A DNA stretch of 64,000 bases, taken from NCBI RefSeq assembly GCF_947623445.1, contig NC_135243.1, positions 4,900,501-4,964,500 on the forward strand. Reading direction: 5' to 3'. The notes below the pieces were generated by a model. It was not told where the DNA came from. It saw only the letters and a program-made list of their open reading frames with translations, and searched no databases. The DNA comes from Clavelina lepadiformis. Its lineage: Eukaryota > Chordata > Ascidiacea > Aplousobranchia > Clavelinidae. Below, in pieces: positions 31,485 through 46,000 of the stretch (its first letter is position 1; every line of letters begins with the position of its first letter). Both the position numbers and the translations under genes were made by a program.

Positions 31485-34400
31485 TTAATCGTTTTTCTTA
31501 GTAACTTTTTTTCCGTTTCCACTTTCAGTGGATTCGGTAAGTTGTTGTTGCCACATGTCAGCATACACTCCATCCTCTTCGATTAATTCATCATGTCTGG
31601 ATAATTCAAAAATATAAATATTACAACTTGTCACACACATTATTACAATGTATTTCATTTATTTATAAGCGTATTTTTTATGAATATAAGATTAAGGTAA
31701 GGTTGATATCACTTCAAATTCCATTCCAGACACCAACAAATATATCCAAATAAAATTATAGATCATACAATCGAAACGTCACAAAAAGTTTACGAAAACC
31801 CACCGCCCTCGTTCCACAATCTCCCCATCCTTAAGAACCAGAATACAATCAGCGTTTACAATCGTTGACAGACGATGAGCGACCACGATCGAAGTACGGC
31901 CTGCGCAAACACGAGCCAGTGAGGCCTGTATATTACGCTCTGTGTTGGTGTCCAGGGCTGAAGTGGCCTAAAAGAACAAAGTCAAATACGATTGATGGGA
32001 AGAGTACACCGGACATATAAGTTCCGGTAAAAAACCAAAATTTTTATTTATAGGATAATTAATTTAGTTGAAATAACAAATTCCTCCATCAACGAAAAAA
32101 AGAACAAGACTGCAACATAAAACAAAAAACTGCATTTAATAAACTCTATATTATAAGATAAACATTAAACAACCAAGAACAGGTGTAAGGATATGAATGA
32201 GAAAACAAGGTACAATTAAGAAAAAAGAACAAAAAGTTTAATTAAAATCTTCACCTCGTCCAAAAGAACAACATTTGGGGCTTTTAAGAGGGTCCTCGCA
32301 ATGGCAACCCGCTGCTTCTCACCCCCACTCAGCTTCAAACCCCGCTCCCCCACAACCGTGTCGTACTGATCCGGCATGTTGACTATTCGATGGTGAATGT
32401 CGGCTGACACGGCCGCTTCTTCCACCTCTTCGTCTGACGCAGCCACCCGACCGTAACGAATATTGTTCCTGGTCGAAACAGTGAGTGAGTTAATTTTTGG
32501 TAATTGGTAATATCATTGATCAAATTCTTCGCACCAAATGTTACTGACATCTTCCTGATAAAATGAACACTGATCGGTTACCAAGGTATCGCCAAATTGG
32601 AAAAATGCACCCCCACCGAAATTTCAACATGGGGGTGCAACCTCAAAACGACGTCATAACTCAAAAAAAGTTTAGATTCTTTTGTTGTGCCCAAAATATC
32701 ACCTATGGAGACCCCAAGCTTTTTTAAGTTCAAAAAAAATGGTGAAAAGAATGAAACAGCCTATTGAGCAGCCAAAATATTGGCATTGCATGAGGTAATG
32801 TATAATTATGGTGGTATTGTACATTCTTGACAATGTTTGATATTGTTATTACAAAAGTATTTTGTGGAAAATAATGTACAACTGTGGCTGTGTTGTAAAT
32901 GCCATAATACAGCACAATCAACTTAAATGAAATGGTATTGACGTTTAAAGTTTGAAGCGATTTGATCAATCTTAACTTGACTAGAACATAAGATCTCAGT
33001 AAACAAAGAATTCAATTGTTGTCTATTAAACAAACAAACCAACACAACGCAACTCACATGATATTGTCGTTGAAAAGTACAGTGTCCTGCGGAACAACAC
33101 CGATGCAAGCGCGGAGCGATTCCTGTGTCGCGGTGCTAATGTCCATGCCATCAAGCTTAATGACTCCTGACTGGATGTCGTAAAATCGGAAGAGGAGACG
33201 GATGATGGTGCTCTTTCCTGATCCAGATGGACCGACCTGAATGATAAGAAATTCATTAACTATCCACCTTAACATATTGCTACTGGCAACAAACAGGCGA
33301 AGAAATGTTATAAATCAAAAGCTCAAAACAAAGAAAATTCATTAAGTTTCTATAGTATAAAATCAATAATCACGCATGGTTAGTAGTAGGAATGAGAACT
33401 GACAAGCGATTAAGTTTATGGTATAACCAGGGTTACCATTCCGTGCTTATTTCTAAGATTTGTGCTAATTTTTATGTATAATGTCTTAGAAAATACTAAT
33501 GTGCTTATTTTCAAATGCACGCTTATTTTTGTCTTATTTTTAGGGCAGAGGTTCCTACTTTGGGCATTTTGACCCCTTTAGTATACCATTTTGTACCAAA
33601 GAGATATCAAAATTAAGAACATTGATTGCCTTCTCCTGTTGTGGACTGTTTAAGGTAGTTTTCTTCTTTCGTTTCCTAGTCATCATTATTTTTGAGTCCA
33701 GACCGATGGCGACCCTGGATATAACCATTATAGCTTACAGGTAGCATTTAACTTACCAAAGCATATGTCTGGCCGGGCTCCACTTTGAATGAAATGTTCT
33801 TTAAAATTTGTTTCTCTGGTGTGTAATGGAAACAAACTTTGTCAAATTCAACTTTTCCAGCATCCATTGATAACTGCATCGCTTCATCTTCATCTTTGAT
33901 TTCCTGGCCCTGTAAAAGACATTTGTAGCTGAGAAAAAACGATGAAACGGTAAAATAGTCTCATGGAGAGAAAAAAATAAGAAAAATAAAATTTGACGAT
34001 TACGGAAAAAGTCGGTAAGAGTATAGCAAGATATTACTAACAAGAAAAATATCTGAGAAGCCTTGCAGTAAAGATTAATACGACTGGTAAATAGGGGTAG
34101 TTACAACTGACCAATATTAAACCTATTGCTTTGGTAGTTACAACCTAACAAGTTCGAGGACGAGATTATGAACCTTAACACTGAAAAATAATTAATCATT
34201 AAATTAAAAATTAAGCATAATTGCAAGCTTAAAAAAGCGATCAGTGAAATTAAAACGCAAAAAATAAACCTCTTCAAATAGTTCGAACATATTTTCCATA
34301 TCAATGAAACTGGTCTGAATCATTCTGTAGTACGTGCCGAAAAAGCCAAGAGGGGTGTACAACTGGACGATGTAGGTTCCAAACAGGACGTAATCACCAA

Positions 34401-37400
34401 TCTAAGAGAGAAACGTGAGTTATTTTTCAAAAGCATAGCAGTAGAGGGCAGTTAACAGCTGTAGCTTCCAATGAAAAACCAACTATTTTGAACCGTGGGA
34501 CTGAAACGTATGTGTAGTCGTCACAAAATTATAGACCAATATTCAAGATTTTATACCAAAACTCATAATATGGACACGCTATAATATGGTTTTTTTACAA
34601 TCTATATAAGTTTTGTGTTAAACTGTGGGATAAAAATCTTAATCTCACCTGAAATTTTCCATCAATAACGTATCTTGCGCATAATAGGCTGCCAACGAGA
34701 AGGCCGATGTTGATGATGATCATTTGAGCAAAGTTAAGAAACACCAAGGAGGAATTGGTCAGGTACTCTGAGCGCTAATAAAATGAATAACAAAGATGAA
34801 AATGTTTATTTGCAAAAGAATTCAAAGATATGTGTGGCGATACAATGGGAAATTAAGACAAAGACTATGAAAAGAATCTTGAAATAGTGCCTACTTTGGT
34901 ACAAATTTTTCAAAATATAAAAATTTAAATACTGCCCAAATAAATACAATATAGCGTCAAAATAAGTCATATTATGGCAAAGTAGGCAGTTTACCAAATA
35001 GGTACAGTATATTGAAGTTATGGATAATGGTGCAGCCAATAAGGCTAGTTAGCATATGATATCACTATCACAAGTTCACAACACACATAAGCTCAGCCTA
35101 CCTGATAGTCAATAATTGCTTCGTCGAATCGCTTTACTTCATAATCTTCTGCATTGTAATACTTGACCTACATCGTTGATAAAGAATATAATACAGGGTG
35201 GTTTGTGTTATTTAGGCTGTAGCTACATTGACTTGTCTTTGTATGACAAGTAACGACTTGTCTTTGTAAATTTTCTACAATTTGGGCACAAAACATTTTT
35301 ATGCTACGTTACATTTAATAACATACTTAACCGGGGACGAACTTAGAGATATTTTCCTTGATAAAAAATTGACCCAGGCTATGGCCTGGTATATGACATA
35401 CGTGAACATGCAACAACACCAACAATAACGGAATACTATGAAAACATTATTTTCAACAAAACCATATCAGAATATGTTGATGGTTTAAAGTAGTTTTTCT
35501 TGTTAGTTGTTTTTTATGGGGCAAAATAAAACACTTACTGTTTCAAAGTTTAGTAATGAGTCAATTGCTTTTTGCTTTGCTTTGTTGTCTTTCAAGTTCA
35601 TGTCTCGTCGAAATTTTGTTCTCCATTCCGTAATATAAATGGTGGCGGCTGCGAAGTTTAAAGACAGTTACTTAACTGCAAAAACTGACTTTTTAATTTT
35701 AGATACTTAAAACTTTACACTAAACTTACCCAAATATAAGGCAAGGCATATAAGCACAATCAATCCAAACCAAGCATTGAAAGAAGTCACGAAATATACA
35801 ATCGCAATTACGATGTCACAAATGGTCGGCAGAATACTGAAGACGATGTAAGACAAGAGATTGTTGATGCTGACCGTTCCACGATCGATAGATCGCAACA
35901 CTTCACCAGTTTTTCGAGATAAATGCCATCGTAGCGATAACGAGTGCAAATGGCCGAACAAACGAACCTAAATATGGTTTGCAAAAAAGGGTATAATGGC
36001 ACATTAAACCTATTATTTAGCAGTAGGGTGGCAAACTCAAAATAAATGAGTACTTTGAAATGTGCTGCGAGTGCAACTGTAACTAAACTTTTTCCTTAGC
36101 CAGGAAACTACCCGCTTTACAGCTAGTCAATTAGCTCTTTTTGCATTTGTAACTTTTAATCGCATTTCTTAGATAAAAAAAACCATCTTTCTTCTAAAAA
36201 GTCCAAACATAGACTGAATTCAACACTCGCCCAGCACTTCCCAACCGAGCGCAACATCACGCAAACACGGATTCCACCGTTGTCACACAATGAGAAAACA
36301 AACGCGGCACGCTAAATATCAATTAGGCCCTAAGGGTAGGGATGTAAGACGTCACAGGGGATAGACGAAAAACACGTGTACATATGAATAGGTAAAATAT
36401 GACAGCACGTGAGCAAACATAAGAAAACCTGACGAGCATGCATACAAATGACACAATGCGAATAAAAACAGAAGCTGACCCACACTTTTAACCAAATTAA
36501 CCTATAAGAGTGGTGCGAACAAACAGTGTACAATGTGATGGCTCTAAAACGGGTGCTTAAAAATAATCCCGTGACACAACACATATATAACTGCATTTTG
36601 CACTGTCAGCAACAGGAGTTGGCAAAGTGTACTCTAACACAAAAATACTTGTAACAATAGTAAGTAAGCACGATCTCCATGTATGTGATTGTGCACACAC
36701 CTGAACATGTCGATTTGTATACTGCTGAACTCGAATCCATGCAAATGATCTTAAACCGTTGAGAACTCCACTTGAAAATCCACTCCCCTGCAGGCATCTA
36801 AGACCAACATAGGCAATAACTTGGACGCAGACAACACTCCATGGTGAGCCATCGGTAAGGGAGTTTACTAAAATAAAATATAACGGATTGAATCAACCTG
36901 ACTCTCTCCAAGAGACTTTCTTTAATGAAACAGCTCAAACATCAACGTCTAACATTAAACAACTTATACAAAAATGTCAAAGTTGATTTTGCTGACACAC
37001 AATTAACAACAAATTAGCAACTGGGCAGGAATAGTGTTACAGTACGATATAACTGTAATTTGTGGAGAGTACGAAACAATAAGACTTATGGAAAAAAATC
37101 TGAAGTACAGTACAAATATGCAGCTTTTTTCAAAATATCAACCTCAACAAGCGATTACCGATATTCTTGTTGTAAATGGGGACGTAAGGGTTGACCACGC
37201 GACCTGCCACAAGGCAGAGGATACAGAAAAGCACCCGGAGTTGAAGAAGGAAGCTGTTTGAAGGCCACATGTATGGCCACAAAAGACGAAGCTAAAACCA
37301 AGAAATAGACATCTAATATAGTGCTGATTATCTCTGCTTCATTCCGATATTCACGCGGCTGCTACGTTTATCAGATTGCACGTTACGAGAAAACAACTTT

Positions 37401-39444
37401 ACTACTTGTTAATTATTTTCTAAGCACGAAAAACAATAATAAAAGCAAAGTTATGAAGATAAATGCCGATCAAACATATAAACTGACCTAGTAAATATAT
37501 TACACTTACTCACCTTCTCTTTCAAGCCAGAAAATGTCGATCGGTTGCGTGAATCATTTTGTCCTTGTTGCCTTGTTTCTTGACGCTAAAATTGTTAAAA
37601 TTCTCAAAATACTGATTGCTGATTTTAGTAGATTAATCGGGCACAATATGAGAAATCAAGAGTCATTAACTGTCATTAAAATTTTCTGTAAGACTTCCAA
37701 TTTTTTTACGTGATGTTTATTACTCAAAGATAAGCAGTTCAATTGATAAGCAAGCATTGATAAGCAGTTCACAGTTGATGTCTCAATCGCATATTCACAA
37801 ACTAAAAAGCAATTTAAAATAATAATTACTAATACAGATGCAACAAACTTACAACTCCATTTTCAATGTCTCTGTCATTTTCATCATTTATATGGAGCCA
37901 GTAGTTGAGCTTTGGCACTCCTGGTGACCAAAATCCAACAATAAATAACAAAGCAGTGAGAATGATACGAACGACCCAAAATCCGAAGAGAATCTGCAAC
38001 AAAATCAACTCGTATTACTATTTTATGCAATCTTAACAAATATTACATAATTTTGTACCGAACTACAGTCTACAGCTAATGGTTATGCAAGCAATAACGG
38101 ACCATTTTATTGTAATAGAAGTTTGTTCTATCCCAAAGCTAGTATGTACATTATTACTTTGTTATCATTTTAGTCAAACATAGTTGTCTTTTTTTCTTTT
38201 CATCATAAAGTCATGCAAAGTTGTGCTATTACAAATTTAAGTTTTAAAGAGCAGTATAAAACTATATTTAATCAATAATTAAATCAAAAACACCAAGGAC
38301 ATGAAAATCAAAACAAAATTACCTCATCACCAACCGTTGCTCTTACAAACCACCATTGATTCGAATCCCATGATATCACCGATAACAACTCGACGCAATA
38401 CAAATAACCCCAGAACAAAATTAAGATCGAACTATGACCTTTTGAACCCAAGTTAAGCAACATCATTTTCCTTTCAAGTCTCAGTAGGTAGAATGCCAGA
38501 AACACACCGACAAATCTAAATTATGAATAAATAATTGCAATATTTCAACGACAATATGAAAACCTGGAAATTATTACATCATTCAACTGAAATAAATCTC
38601 AATGTGTCATCATTCAAAGTCTATAAAAATATCGCTACGATTTACATAAACATTATCATGAATGTAAATGTTTCAAAGCTGTATAACTGCTGCATCAGAA
38701 GCAAAGACTTCAAACTGCAGCTGATAAATACTGTACCGGTACTTTAGAATGACATGACATGCAAGAATGGGTGAGACCTTATAATATATGCCAAAATCGC
38801 AACTCCGCTTGTGCTGTGGTCAACAGAGCCCCATTTAACTCCAAAATAAATCGGAACTTCTATCAGGAGAAGAAAGCCACAAAGAAGTTGAAGTTTGTAT
38901 CCAATCGACTTTGGAAGATATTTTGACTCCACTATAACTCCTCTTCTGAAAGCCATAAGCAAAAAGGTAAGTCCCGGTACTACAGACAACTACATGTTGA
39001 GAATGATGGCATAAAGTAAACCATTATTAGTGTTAAAATTAATTAGTAAAATTATTAATAATGAATAAAATTAATAATTTTAACCTTTAACCTTAATAAC
39101 CCTTGATAAAATTAGTTAACAGAAAAGTTCGTAAAAGTACATAAACACTTATGAAACTGCTTATACTAACACAGCATACTAGCGCAATAGTGCACACAGA
39201 TTCATTTAAAATAACAGTGGATTATAAGACTAAAAACAAAAATGATAAAATAAAACTAAAAAATACAATCTTACTTTTTCAACTTCAATGTTTGATATAA
39301 GAGCAATCCAAATAAAATAAACAATAATCCACTGATAAATGTGTCAAAAAAACAATGTGATATTCCATCGTTTTGCCAAATAGGCGCAATATTTCCATAA
39401 TCACCGCAGAAGGAGAATGGTTCACTGGAATTATTTAAGACCAT
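31485..39444 (-). CDS. ABCB6: ABCB6-like half ABC transporter, copy 1 (17 exons, 845 aa)
   Basis: The exons are 39275-39444, 38778-38945, 38323-38515, 37853-37993, 37514-37585, 37159-37291, 36701-36867, 35730-35967, 35539-35648, 35102-35167, 34649-34774, 34270-34401, 33757-33909, 33058-33236, 32255-32468, 31804-31967 and 31485-31596. Their sum is 2538 nt; human ABCB6 has 842 aa. The N-terminal TMD0 keeps two cysteines 18 residues apart (C13, C31; [13 protein letters not shown]), spaced as the human disulfide pair. The core TMD has [20 protein letters not shown] and the NBD has Walker [10 protein letters not shown] (625-633), Q-loop VVPQDT and signature LSGGEKQ (729-735). Walker B LLDE and D-loop ATSALD are split by intron 15, and the H-loop is H785. 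ABCB6 is linked to porphyrin and heavy-metal transport in mitochondria, endolysosomes and plasma membrane. A downstream partner copy is in tandem. An acceptor (TTTTTCTCAG) before the ATG suggests a 5' exon outside this model. Confidence 0.93.
33428..33717. mobile_element. hAT-type MITE, CAGGGTTACCAT family (290 bp)
   Basis: Ends CAGGGTTACCAT and, inverted, CAGGGTCGCCAT, flanked by 8-bp duplications GGTATAAC (33420-33427) and GATATAAC (33718-33725). No coding region. It sits in intron 13 of ABCB6-like copy 1, with no counterpart seen in copy 2. Confidence 0.7.
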
Positions 39445-39759
39445 GTCAGAAGTTTTAAAGCTGCTGGTCTTTTTTTCTAGCGTGTCTTTGCTGTGTACAG
39501 ATTTTAGTTGACAGGCTGAGAAAAATATAGTAATCACAAGTGAAATGCTACTTTCAGAGCTTAACTAGAGCAAGCTTTTAAAGCCAAAGCCACAGCACAT
39601 CTACAAAAAAGCAATAAATGATAATAATTACATATCTCGCTGTTGTAATATTGTTGCTTTCTGTAGCTCTACAGACACACAAGATATGTAGACGACTTCA
39701 AGTAAACGTTTTCTACACTTCAGCAATCCCACATCAGCATTAAGTACCTGATGGACCCG

Positions 39760-40100
39760 ACAGGAAAGTATGGCATTTTTCAACAAGAAATCGTGCGTAC
39801 AAAGATGCAAATTCTCTATTATTTCATTACTCAAACCAAGTTTTAGCATTTAGGACCGTCATTTGGGAACACAAAAGTAAAAAGGACCCCTCCAATATTT
39901 CAATACAACATTTCATGGCTTAATAGCTTTCCAATCATTCTTAAAATATTACAAATCATACCGACTGGAAAAAATTGTGGTTTTCAATGATAAAACGTGA
40001 GCACAAAGACGCAAATTTTGGCATGATGGTGTGCACTGAAAGCTCAGTTTTTTGTTTATACATTATAAATTGGCATTCAAACAACCATTTTTATTTTGTC
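39760..40100 (+). repeat. Dispersed repeat family R1, two plus-strand pieces
   Basis: At 39764 the sequence AAGTATGGCATTTTTCAACA followed by AGAAATCGTGCGTACAAAGA, and at 39960 CGACTGGAAAAAATTGTGGT then GAGCACAAAGACGCAAATTT. The 39960 piece continues to TTTTTTGTTTATACATTATA and GGCATTCAAACAACC. The same order appears at 56705-56830 and, inverted, at 40420-40660. Confidence 0.5.
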
Positions 40101-40419
40101 TATTTGTTATAAATTGTATTGTATTGTTTATTTTTCGCCATTAACTGTGCGGCGCGAAAGTTAGGATGCTGCTAACTGTTGTAGTTTCGCACAATAAAAC
40201 TCATGCTCACAAACAGTTAATGAACAGGAAAAAGTGGCAAAGCCTGAGGGCTTAAAACATGCAAGATAGAAATAATAGAATTGTGCTGTAAGATGGTAGG
40301 TTAGCGTGGCCACCAAACCCATAAAGTAGTTCCTAAGTTTAACAAATATAAAACCAAAACAAGACAAACCACGAAACAACTATACTATTGGAAGATCGGA
40401 AATCGACGTGAAGAAAAAA

Positions 40420-40660
40420 TAGCTTGGCGTGGAAAGCCAAAGTGTGAAGTGTGGTACCTGCATGCACAAGATTCATCAACATGCACGCCACTTATAATAA
40501 AGAAACAAAGAAAAATTGGTGTTTGAACACCGATTTATGATAAATAAACAATGAATTGAGGTTTCAGTGCATGCCTTGGCCAAACTTGCGTTTTTTATGC
40601 ACAATTTCTCAACGAAAACTGCCATAATTTCCAGTCTGGTTTTGCACTACGGCAAATCAT
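40420..40660 (-). repeat. Dispersed repeat family R1, minus-strand copy
   Basis: Read inverted: CCAGACTGGAAATTATGGCA, GTTTTCGTTGAGAAATTGTG, GCATGCACTGAAACCTCAAT, TTTATTTATCATAAATCGGT, GTTCAAACACC and GCATGCAGGTACCACACTTC. This is the most complete copy and aligns with those at 18.1-18.8, 39.8-40.1 and 56.7 kb. Confidence 0.55.
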
Positions 40661-43067
40661 AGAATCAGCGCTCACGGAATTTGTGAAATAGGAGTAGCCG
40701 ACAAGGTAACTGCATATAGGCCTACAACAAAAGGTTAAGAAATTTGCACTGGATTGTATCCTAAAAGCGGTAGAGCCTAGTAACACAACTACACGGCAAA
40801 CGTCTATCTACTAGCCAAGCCTCTGCTTAAACTTGCATAACTGCAACTTTATCTATCGTGGTTTTAATCTTACATCGTAGGCTCTGATCTCTTTGACAGC
40901 CAACAAACTCAGCTCTATTTATCTATTACCCTATGACCTTTCAAAAAAAGGATTGTTTGCTTTCTCACGGTGACTCAGCAAAATGCTTGGGGTATAAGCT
41001 CTGGCTATTGCACGGGGGTTTTTAAATCTTTAGCGCAAACAGTTTTCAACGATAGTTCACCAAAGGCTTTTCTTTGGCATGGCTGAAATTCTAGGTGCTT
41101 TTATTCTGATGACAAAGCATTTTCTGAAAAATGCTGCCTAATGATCGTGGTCAAGATTTGTTACACTTACAGTATTACTTATTAGAATCTGTTACATAAA
41201 AAGCCAAGGCATTAGGGAAATACCCTTAAAAAAGAAAACTTAAATTTTTCTAAAATATAAAAACAGAATTACATTGTTTATTTTTTTTACAATACAATAC
41301 AAATACGGCTGCACTAATTGCTAATTGATTGTGCGTTGTACCACTCTAGCCTATATAAGAAAGCCTTTCGTCACTAGCAGTAATTCTGTATCGTTTACCA
41401 TCCTGCCCGCTAGATAGCGGCAGGACACCGCGTTTATTTGCTCAAAGGTTCATTGTGTTTATCTCTTTATTCTCTGTCTTATCCCCTCTATCGAGTCAGT
41501 CGTCTTTTAGACAAGGAGGCATACAGTTGTTTGATCGTCAAGTTATACCTATGCTTTTGGACATAGTATTTGCCAAGAAAATGATATCAATTTGGCCGGA
41601 ATCATCTAATATCAGGCTGATGTAGCTTGGACTTCGGCAGTAACCGATGAAGCCAATACCGTTGTGGATATTTACATGGAGTAAAGTTTTTAGCGTCCCA
41701 TTACCGTTATCACTATGATTGGTAAAACGAATGAGAAGTCACTTGACAACCTCATTTTTCAAACTCTTGAGGTTTAATATTAATTCGTTCAGATTCTATA
41801 TAGTTTGCAACTAGCCAGCGGTTGGACCATCTATGCTTCGTCACTATGACATGATTCAATCGTATCGTGCTACTTAGCCTATACTTTATACTTTCTTAAA
41901 TAGCCGCATATTTACCTAACTATTTGCACTGATAAAATTTCTTGCTGTTTTTCCTAAAAAATAACCAAAGTTGTAACTTCTTGGATTACCTAAAAAATTC
42001 AACGTTAGCGATTTTCCGACAATTAACCCTAGAAAAATTTCATTTGCAAAAATTAACATACAGCATCCATAAAAAATGGAAAACACGGTAGAGTTTTAAC
42101 ATATCAAGTAAAACGGTTTCACACTACACAGACAAACTGAAACTTCTTGAATATCGCGAAGGTAGTCAGGCCAACGCTCCGGGGTAGTGGTGTGCTTTCA
42201 CCCGGGCGGTGGCGCCAAAGAGCAAGTTTAAAATCATTATTTGTACAATAGTCTTCAATTTTGCATAAATTTCGGGAAATTTACGCCTAGTCCCTATATA
42301 AGTTTTGAGACACACCTATTACACCACACAACACGATTGCTGCAAACTCAGCCTATCTATTATATTCAAGTTGGCATTGAAGCAAGGATTCTCTCATAGA
42401 GTCTCGCCATGCGTTAAGAAGAAAAAGTTGCCTTCTACACAGCAATTTAACTTGAATTAAATTTTTATTATTCATAACAACTTATAAATTGTCTTGATAT
42501 GCAAGTAAACTAGCAACAGCGCAGTATCGTTCAATGTTCAACAGTTCAATGCAACACCTTGGCTTCCAACGTGACCGCCGTTAATGAACTATATCAATAA
42601 ATAAGATAAATACAGTAATACCAAAACGTGCAAAACTGTAATAGCAGCTGAAGACAAACTTCGCGTCTATTCTGCATATATCTATTATATACATTAATTA
42701 TGTGAGTATATAGAGCGAGGACGCGGCTTTTAACTTGCGTAGATATAAAGCTATAATCCACAAAACTCCTCGAAGTCACCAGGTAATATTTAATGGTTAT
42801 ATTCTTGTTATCGAGCAACTGGAATGTGTGGACTTCGGGTAGCGGAGAACTAAGATATTTTCCCCTTAAATCCGTGAAAAGTGAAGTTGAAAGAAAGCAA
42901 ATTGCGTCACCGTAAACATTAGGCCGTGGTTTCTATGGTTTCTGTTAATCAATGGTTTCGATGGGGTAAAGGCTAAAATCAGTCTCCTCACAAAGTACAT
43001 TGCTATTCCACGTGCACTCTTTTTACATTTGGTCCACATTTACACTTCCAACATCCTCCATTTAAGT

Positions 43068-46000
43068 CTAGATATCCTTTGATGTTCCTTCTGGCGAGCC
43101 ACCCTGTGGCGATTTTTGAAGTTGATCCATCCACATGGTGGCGTACACACCTTCCTCGGACATCAAATCTTCATGCCTGAATTAGTTGAATATATTGACA
43201 GGTTATCAGTTGGTTTAATTAAAAGTTATTGAAAATACATACACACTTAGTTGTTGCATACAGACAAAGTGTTCTAAAGCGTTGTGACTACGCCAATAAA
43301 TAGACGCCAACAAGTAAATCTATATAAAATGAATTCATACAATCGAAACGTCACGAAAACTTTACGAAAACCAACCGTCCGCGTTCCACAATCTCCCCAT
43401 CCTTAAGAACCAGAATACAATCAGCGCTGACAATCGTTGACAGGCGATGAGCGACGACGATCGAAGTACGACCTGCGCAAACACGAGCCAGTGAGGCCTG
43501 TATATTACGCTCTGTGTTGGTATCCAGGGCTGAAGTGGCCTAAATAGTCAATAAAAATGTCAAGATATATTTGAAAGCCGCATGAATGCGACCGTAATAT
43601 AATTGCGTTTTGATATCTTTACTATTACAGCGATGGTAGAGCTTTTGCGTAAAGCCACCGTTGGCAGCAATGTATAGGACAATGTTATTTCTTATCATGT
43701 TACAGGAAGCCATATAACGTAAACTGACAGTGCGTTGCTATTTCAGCTTAATGTCTAATTACGACGCTGTTTCGGATAAATTGAGAATTTAACGTCGTAT
43801 TGATAAACAAAGAAGCGGCCACGGTTATGCTAACGGGTGCTAATATCAAACCTACCAGCAATTCGAAAACCGTTATAATATCAACCACGCTACCAGTCCA
43901 ATGTTCCCTGTAATTTTTCACGAGTCTGAGCAAACGCACTTGCTCCCTGAGCTGTCCCTTGGACCACTGTGAGCAACATCAGACGTGCGCGTGGTCATTG
44001 TTACGTGGCCATTATTATGCGTTTATTCTATTTTCAATTCAGGTTGGATTTTTTTCTTGTGCGCACACACACGCCTAGAGCACACACACGCTACCAGTAA
44101 TTTGAAAACCACAACAAGTAAATCACAGTTACCACCGATCAAGTAAATTAATCGCTCAAACCTCATCAAGAAGAACTACATTAGGGGCTTTTAGAATTGT
44201 CCTCGCAATGGCAACCCTCTGCTTCTCACCCCCACTCAATTTCAACCCCCTCTCCCCAACGTGGGTGTCGTACTGGTCCGGCATGCTAAGTATACGGTGA
44301 TGGATGTCGGCTGATTCTGCAGCTTCATTTACTTCTTCATCTGTAGCCGTTACTCTTCCGTATCGGATGTTGTTCCTGGATAAGAAGTCACAATCATGTT
44401 GTACGTGGAAGTTACGTATGTTCAAACTTGGAATAACTTGTCTGACATATTGACGAACCAGAAGTGTTTAGTGGTTTAAATTGTAATACAATTTAAGTTG
44501 CTAGTTTAACGTTATGAGACTGTAAATTTATGGTTTTAATCAGCGACGTGTATTGACATACAATGCTTTATTTTACTGTATAAAAGCATTGAAAAACGAA
44601 CGACCCGTACGTAACTGAACTCGTGACGCAAAAACTGGATTACAGAAATTCATTAAGTTTGCTGCCCAAAAAGTGTAAAGAAACGACACGTGGCTTGGCT
44701 GCGTTTGACATAAAGCAAACTGTGATAATTTTTTCATCACCTCGCCTTTGCGCTCAATTTTATGCAATTGTGTTTCGAAAATTAACACAGAAAACGAGGT
44801 TTCGGGCTGATTAAGCGAGACTGCGCTTAATTTGAATTACGGCAACCATTGCATTATAGAACACCTTATGTTATCGTTGAAGAGCACGGTATCTTGTGGA
44901 ACGACTCCAATGTGTCTGCGAAGACATTCCTGTGTCATATCTGTGATGTTAAGACCATCGAGCGTAATTGAACCTGACTGGATGTCGTAAAATCGGAAAA
45001 GAAGCCGAATAATGGTGCTCTTTCCTGATCCAGACGGACCAACCTGAAGTTGCAAAACACATGATCATTAATTATAATTATTTGTGAGGTGTCAACCATC
45101 AAGCTTAAATCTTCAGATTTTATTCCATGTTTCATTCCCTAACTCATGATGATCGAAATCTGGCAAATCCAGTGACTTAAATTGATTAAATTGTAACAAT
45201 TTATGAATTAATGTAATTTGATAAAAATAAATTAATAATGATTATTTGGATGGTGGTTGTTGAAACATACTAAATAAAAAATAAAGTATCAAATAAATTA
45301 AGGTTAGTGGCGACATAGCAGCAGGCAGGCTATGGTTAAACTTGATCAAACAAAACTTTACCAAAGTTACACGTTACCCGTGACAACCTTACAAAAAGAG
45401 TTGGTATAATTTCATTATTGTCAAAAATGCCAACAACTGTAAAACTTAACAAATCTAAGTTATTTCATCTCAGTCACATGCAGTAGAACTAGCTGCAATA
45501 TCAGAAGCTTGCAACAGAGTTTAAAAACAAAAGTAAATCCGTTTCAAGTAAAAACGGATACAAAGTCATACCAAGGCATAAGTTTCACCGGGTCCAACTT
45601 TGAATGAGATTTTTTTCAGAGTTTCCTTTTCGTGAGAGTAGCCGAAGCAAACATTGTCGAATTCAACGTTGCCAGCGTCAATGAAAACTTGTGTAGCGTC
45701 ATTTTTGTCGTAAATGTCTGGGGTCTATTTTGTCAATTAAAGAGACCAAACAAGAGAAGTTAAAAAATACAAATTTAACAGGACAGTTTTAACATCCACA
45801 AGACCCCTTAAAATCAGCACATTTCTACACATTTAAAAATAATAATTATAACTAACGCAGTATATACAATTCAGCAAACTATGTAAGCTCAAACGTTTCA
45901 TAGTTTAACATTGCGCTAATTTACCTCATCAAACAGTTCAAACATGTTTTCCATGTCAATCAAATTGATTTGCATTGTCGTGTAGTATGTACCAAAAGCA

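Larger units (their letters stand above)
39445..43067. other. Intergenic between ABCB6 copies, repeat-bearing
   Basis: About 3.6 kb with no gene recognised. Three pieces of dispersed repeat R1 (39760-39840, 39960-40100 and 40420-40660) occupy the part near copy 1. The rest (40.7-43.0 kb) is unique-looking AT-rich DNA that should hold the copy 1 promoter. No tandem-duplication breakpoint similarity was found by eye. Confidence 0.45.

Noticed and set aside
37034..37261. 75-codon plus-strand frame
   Set aside because: It is the antisense of ABCB6-like copy 1 exon 6.
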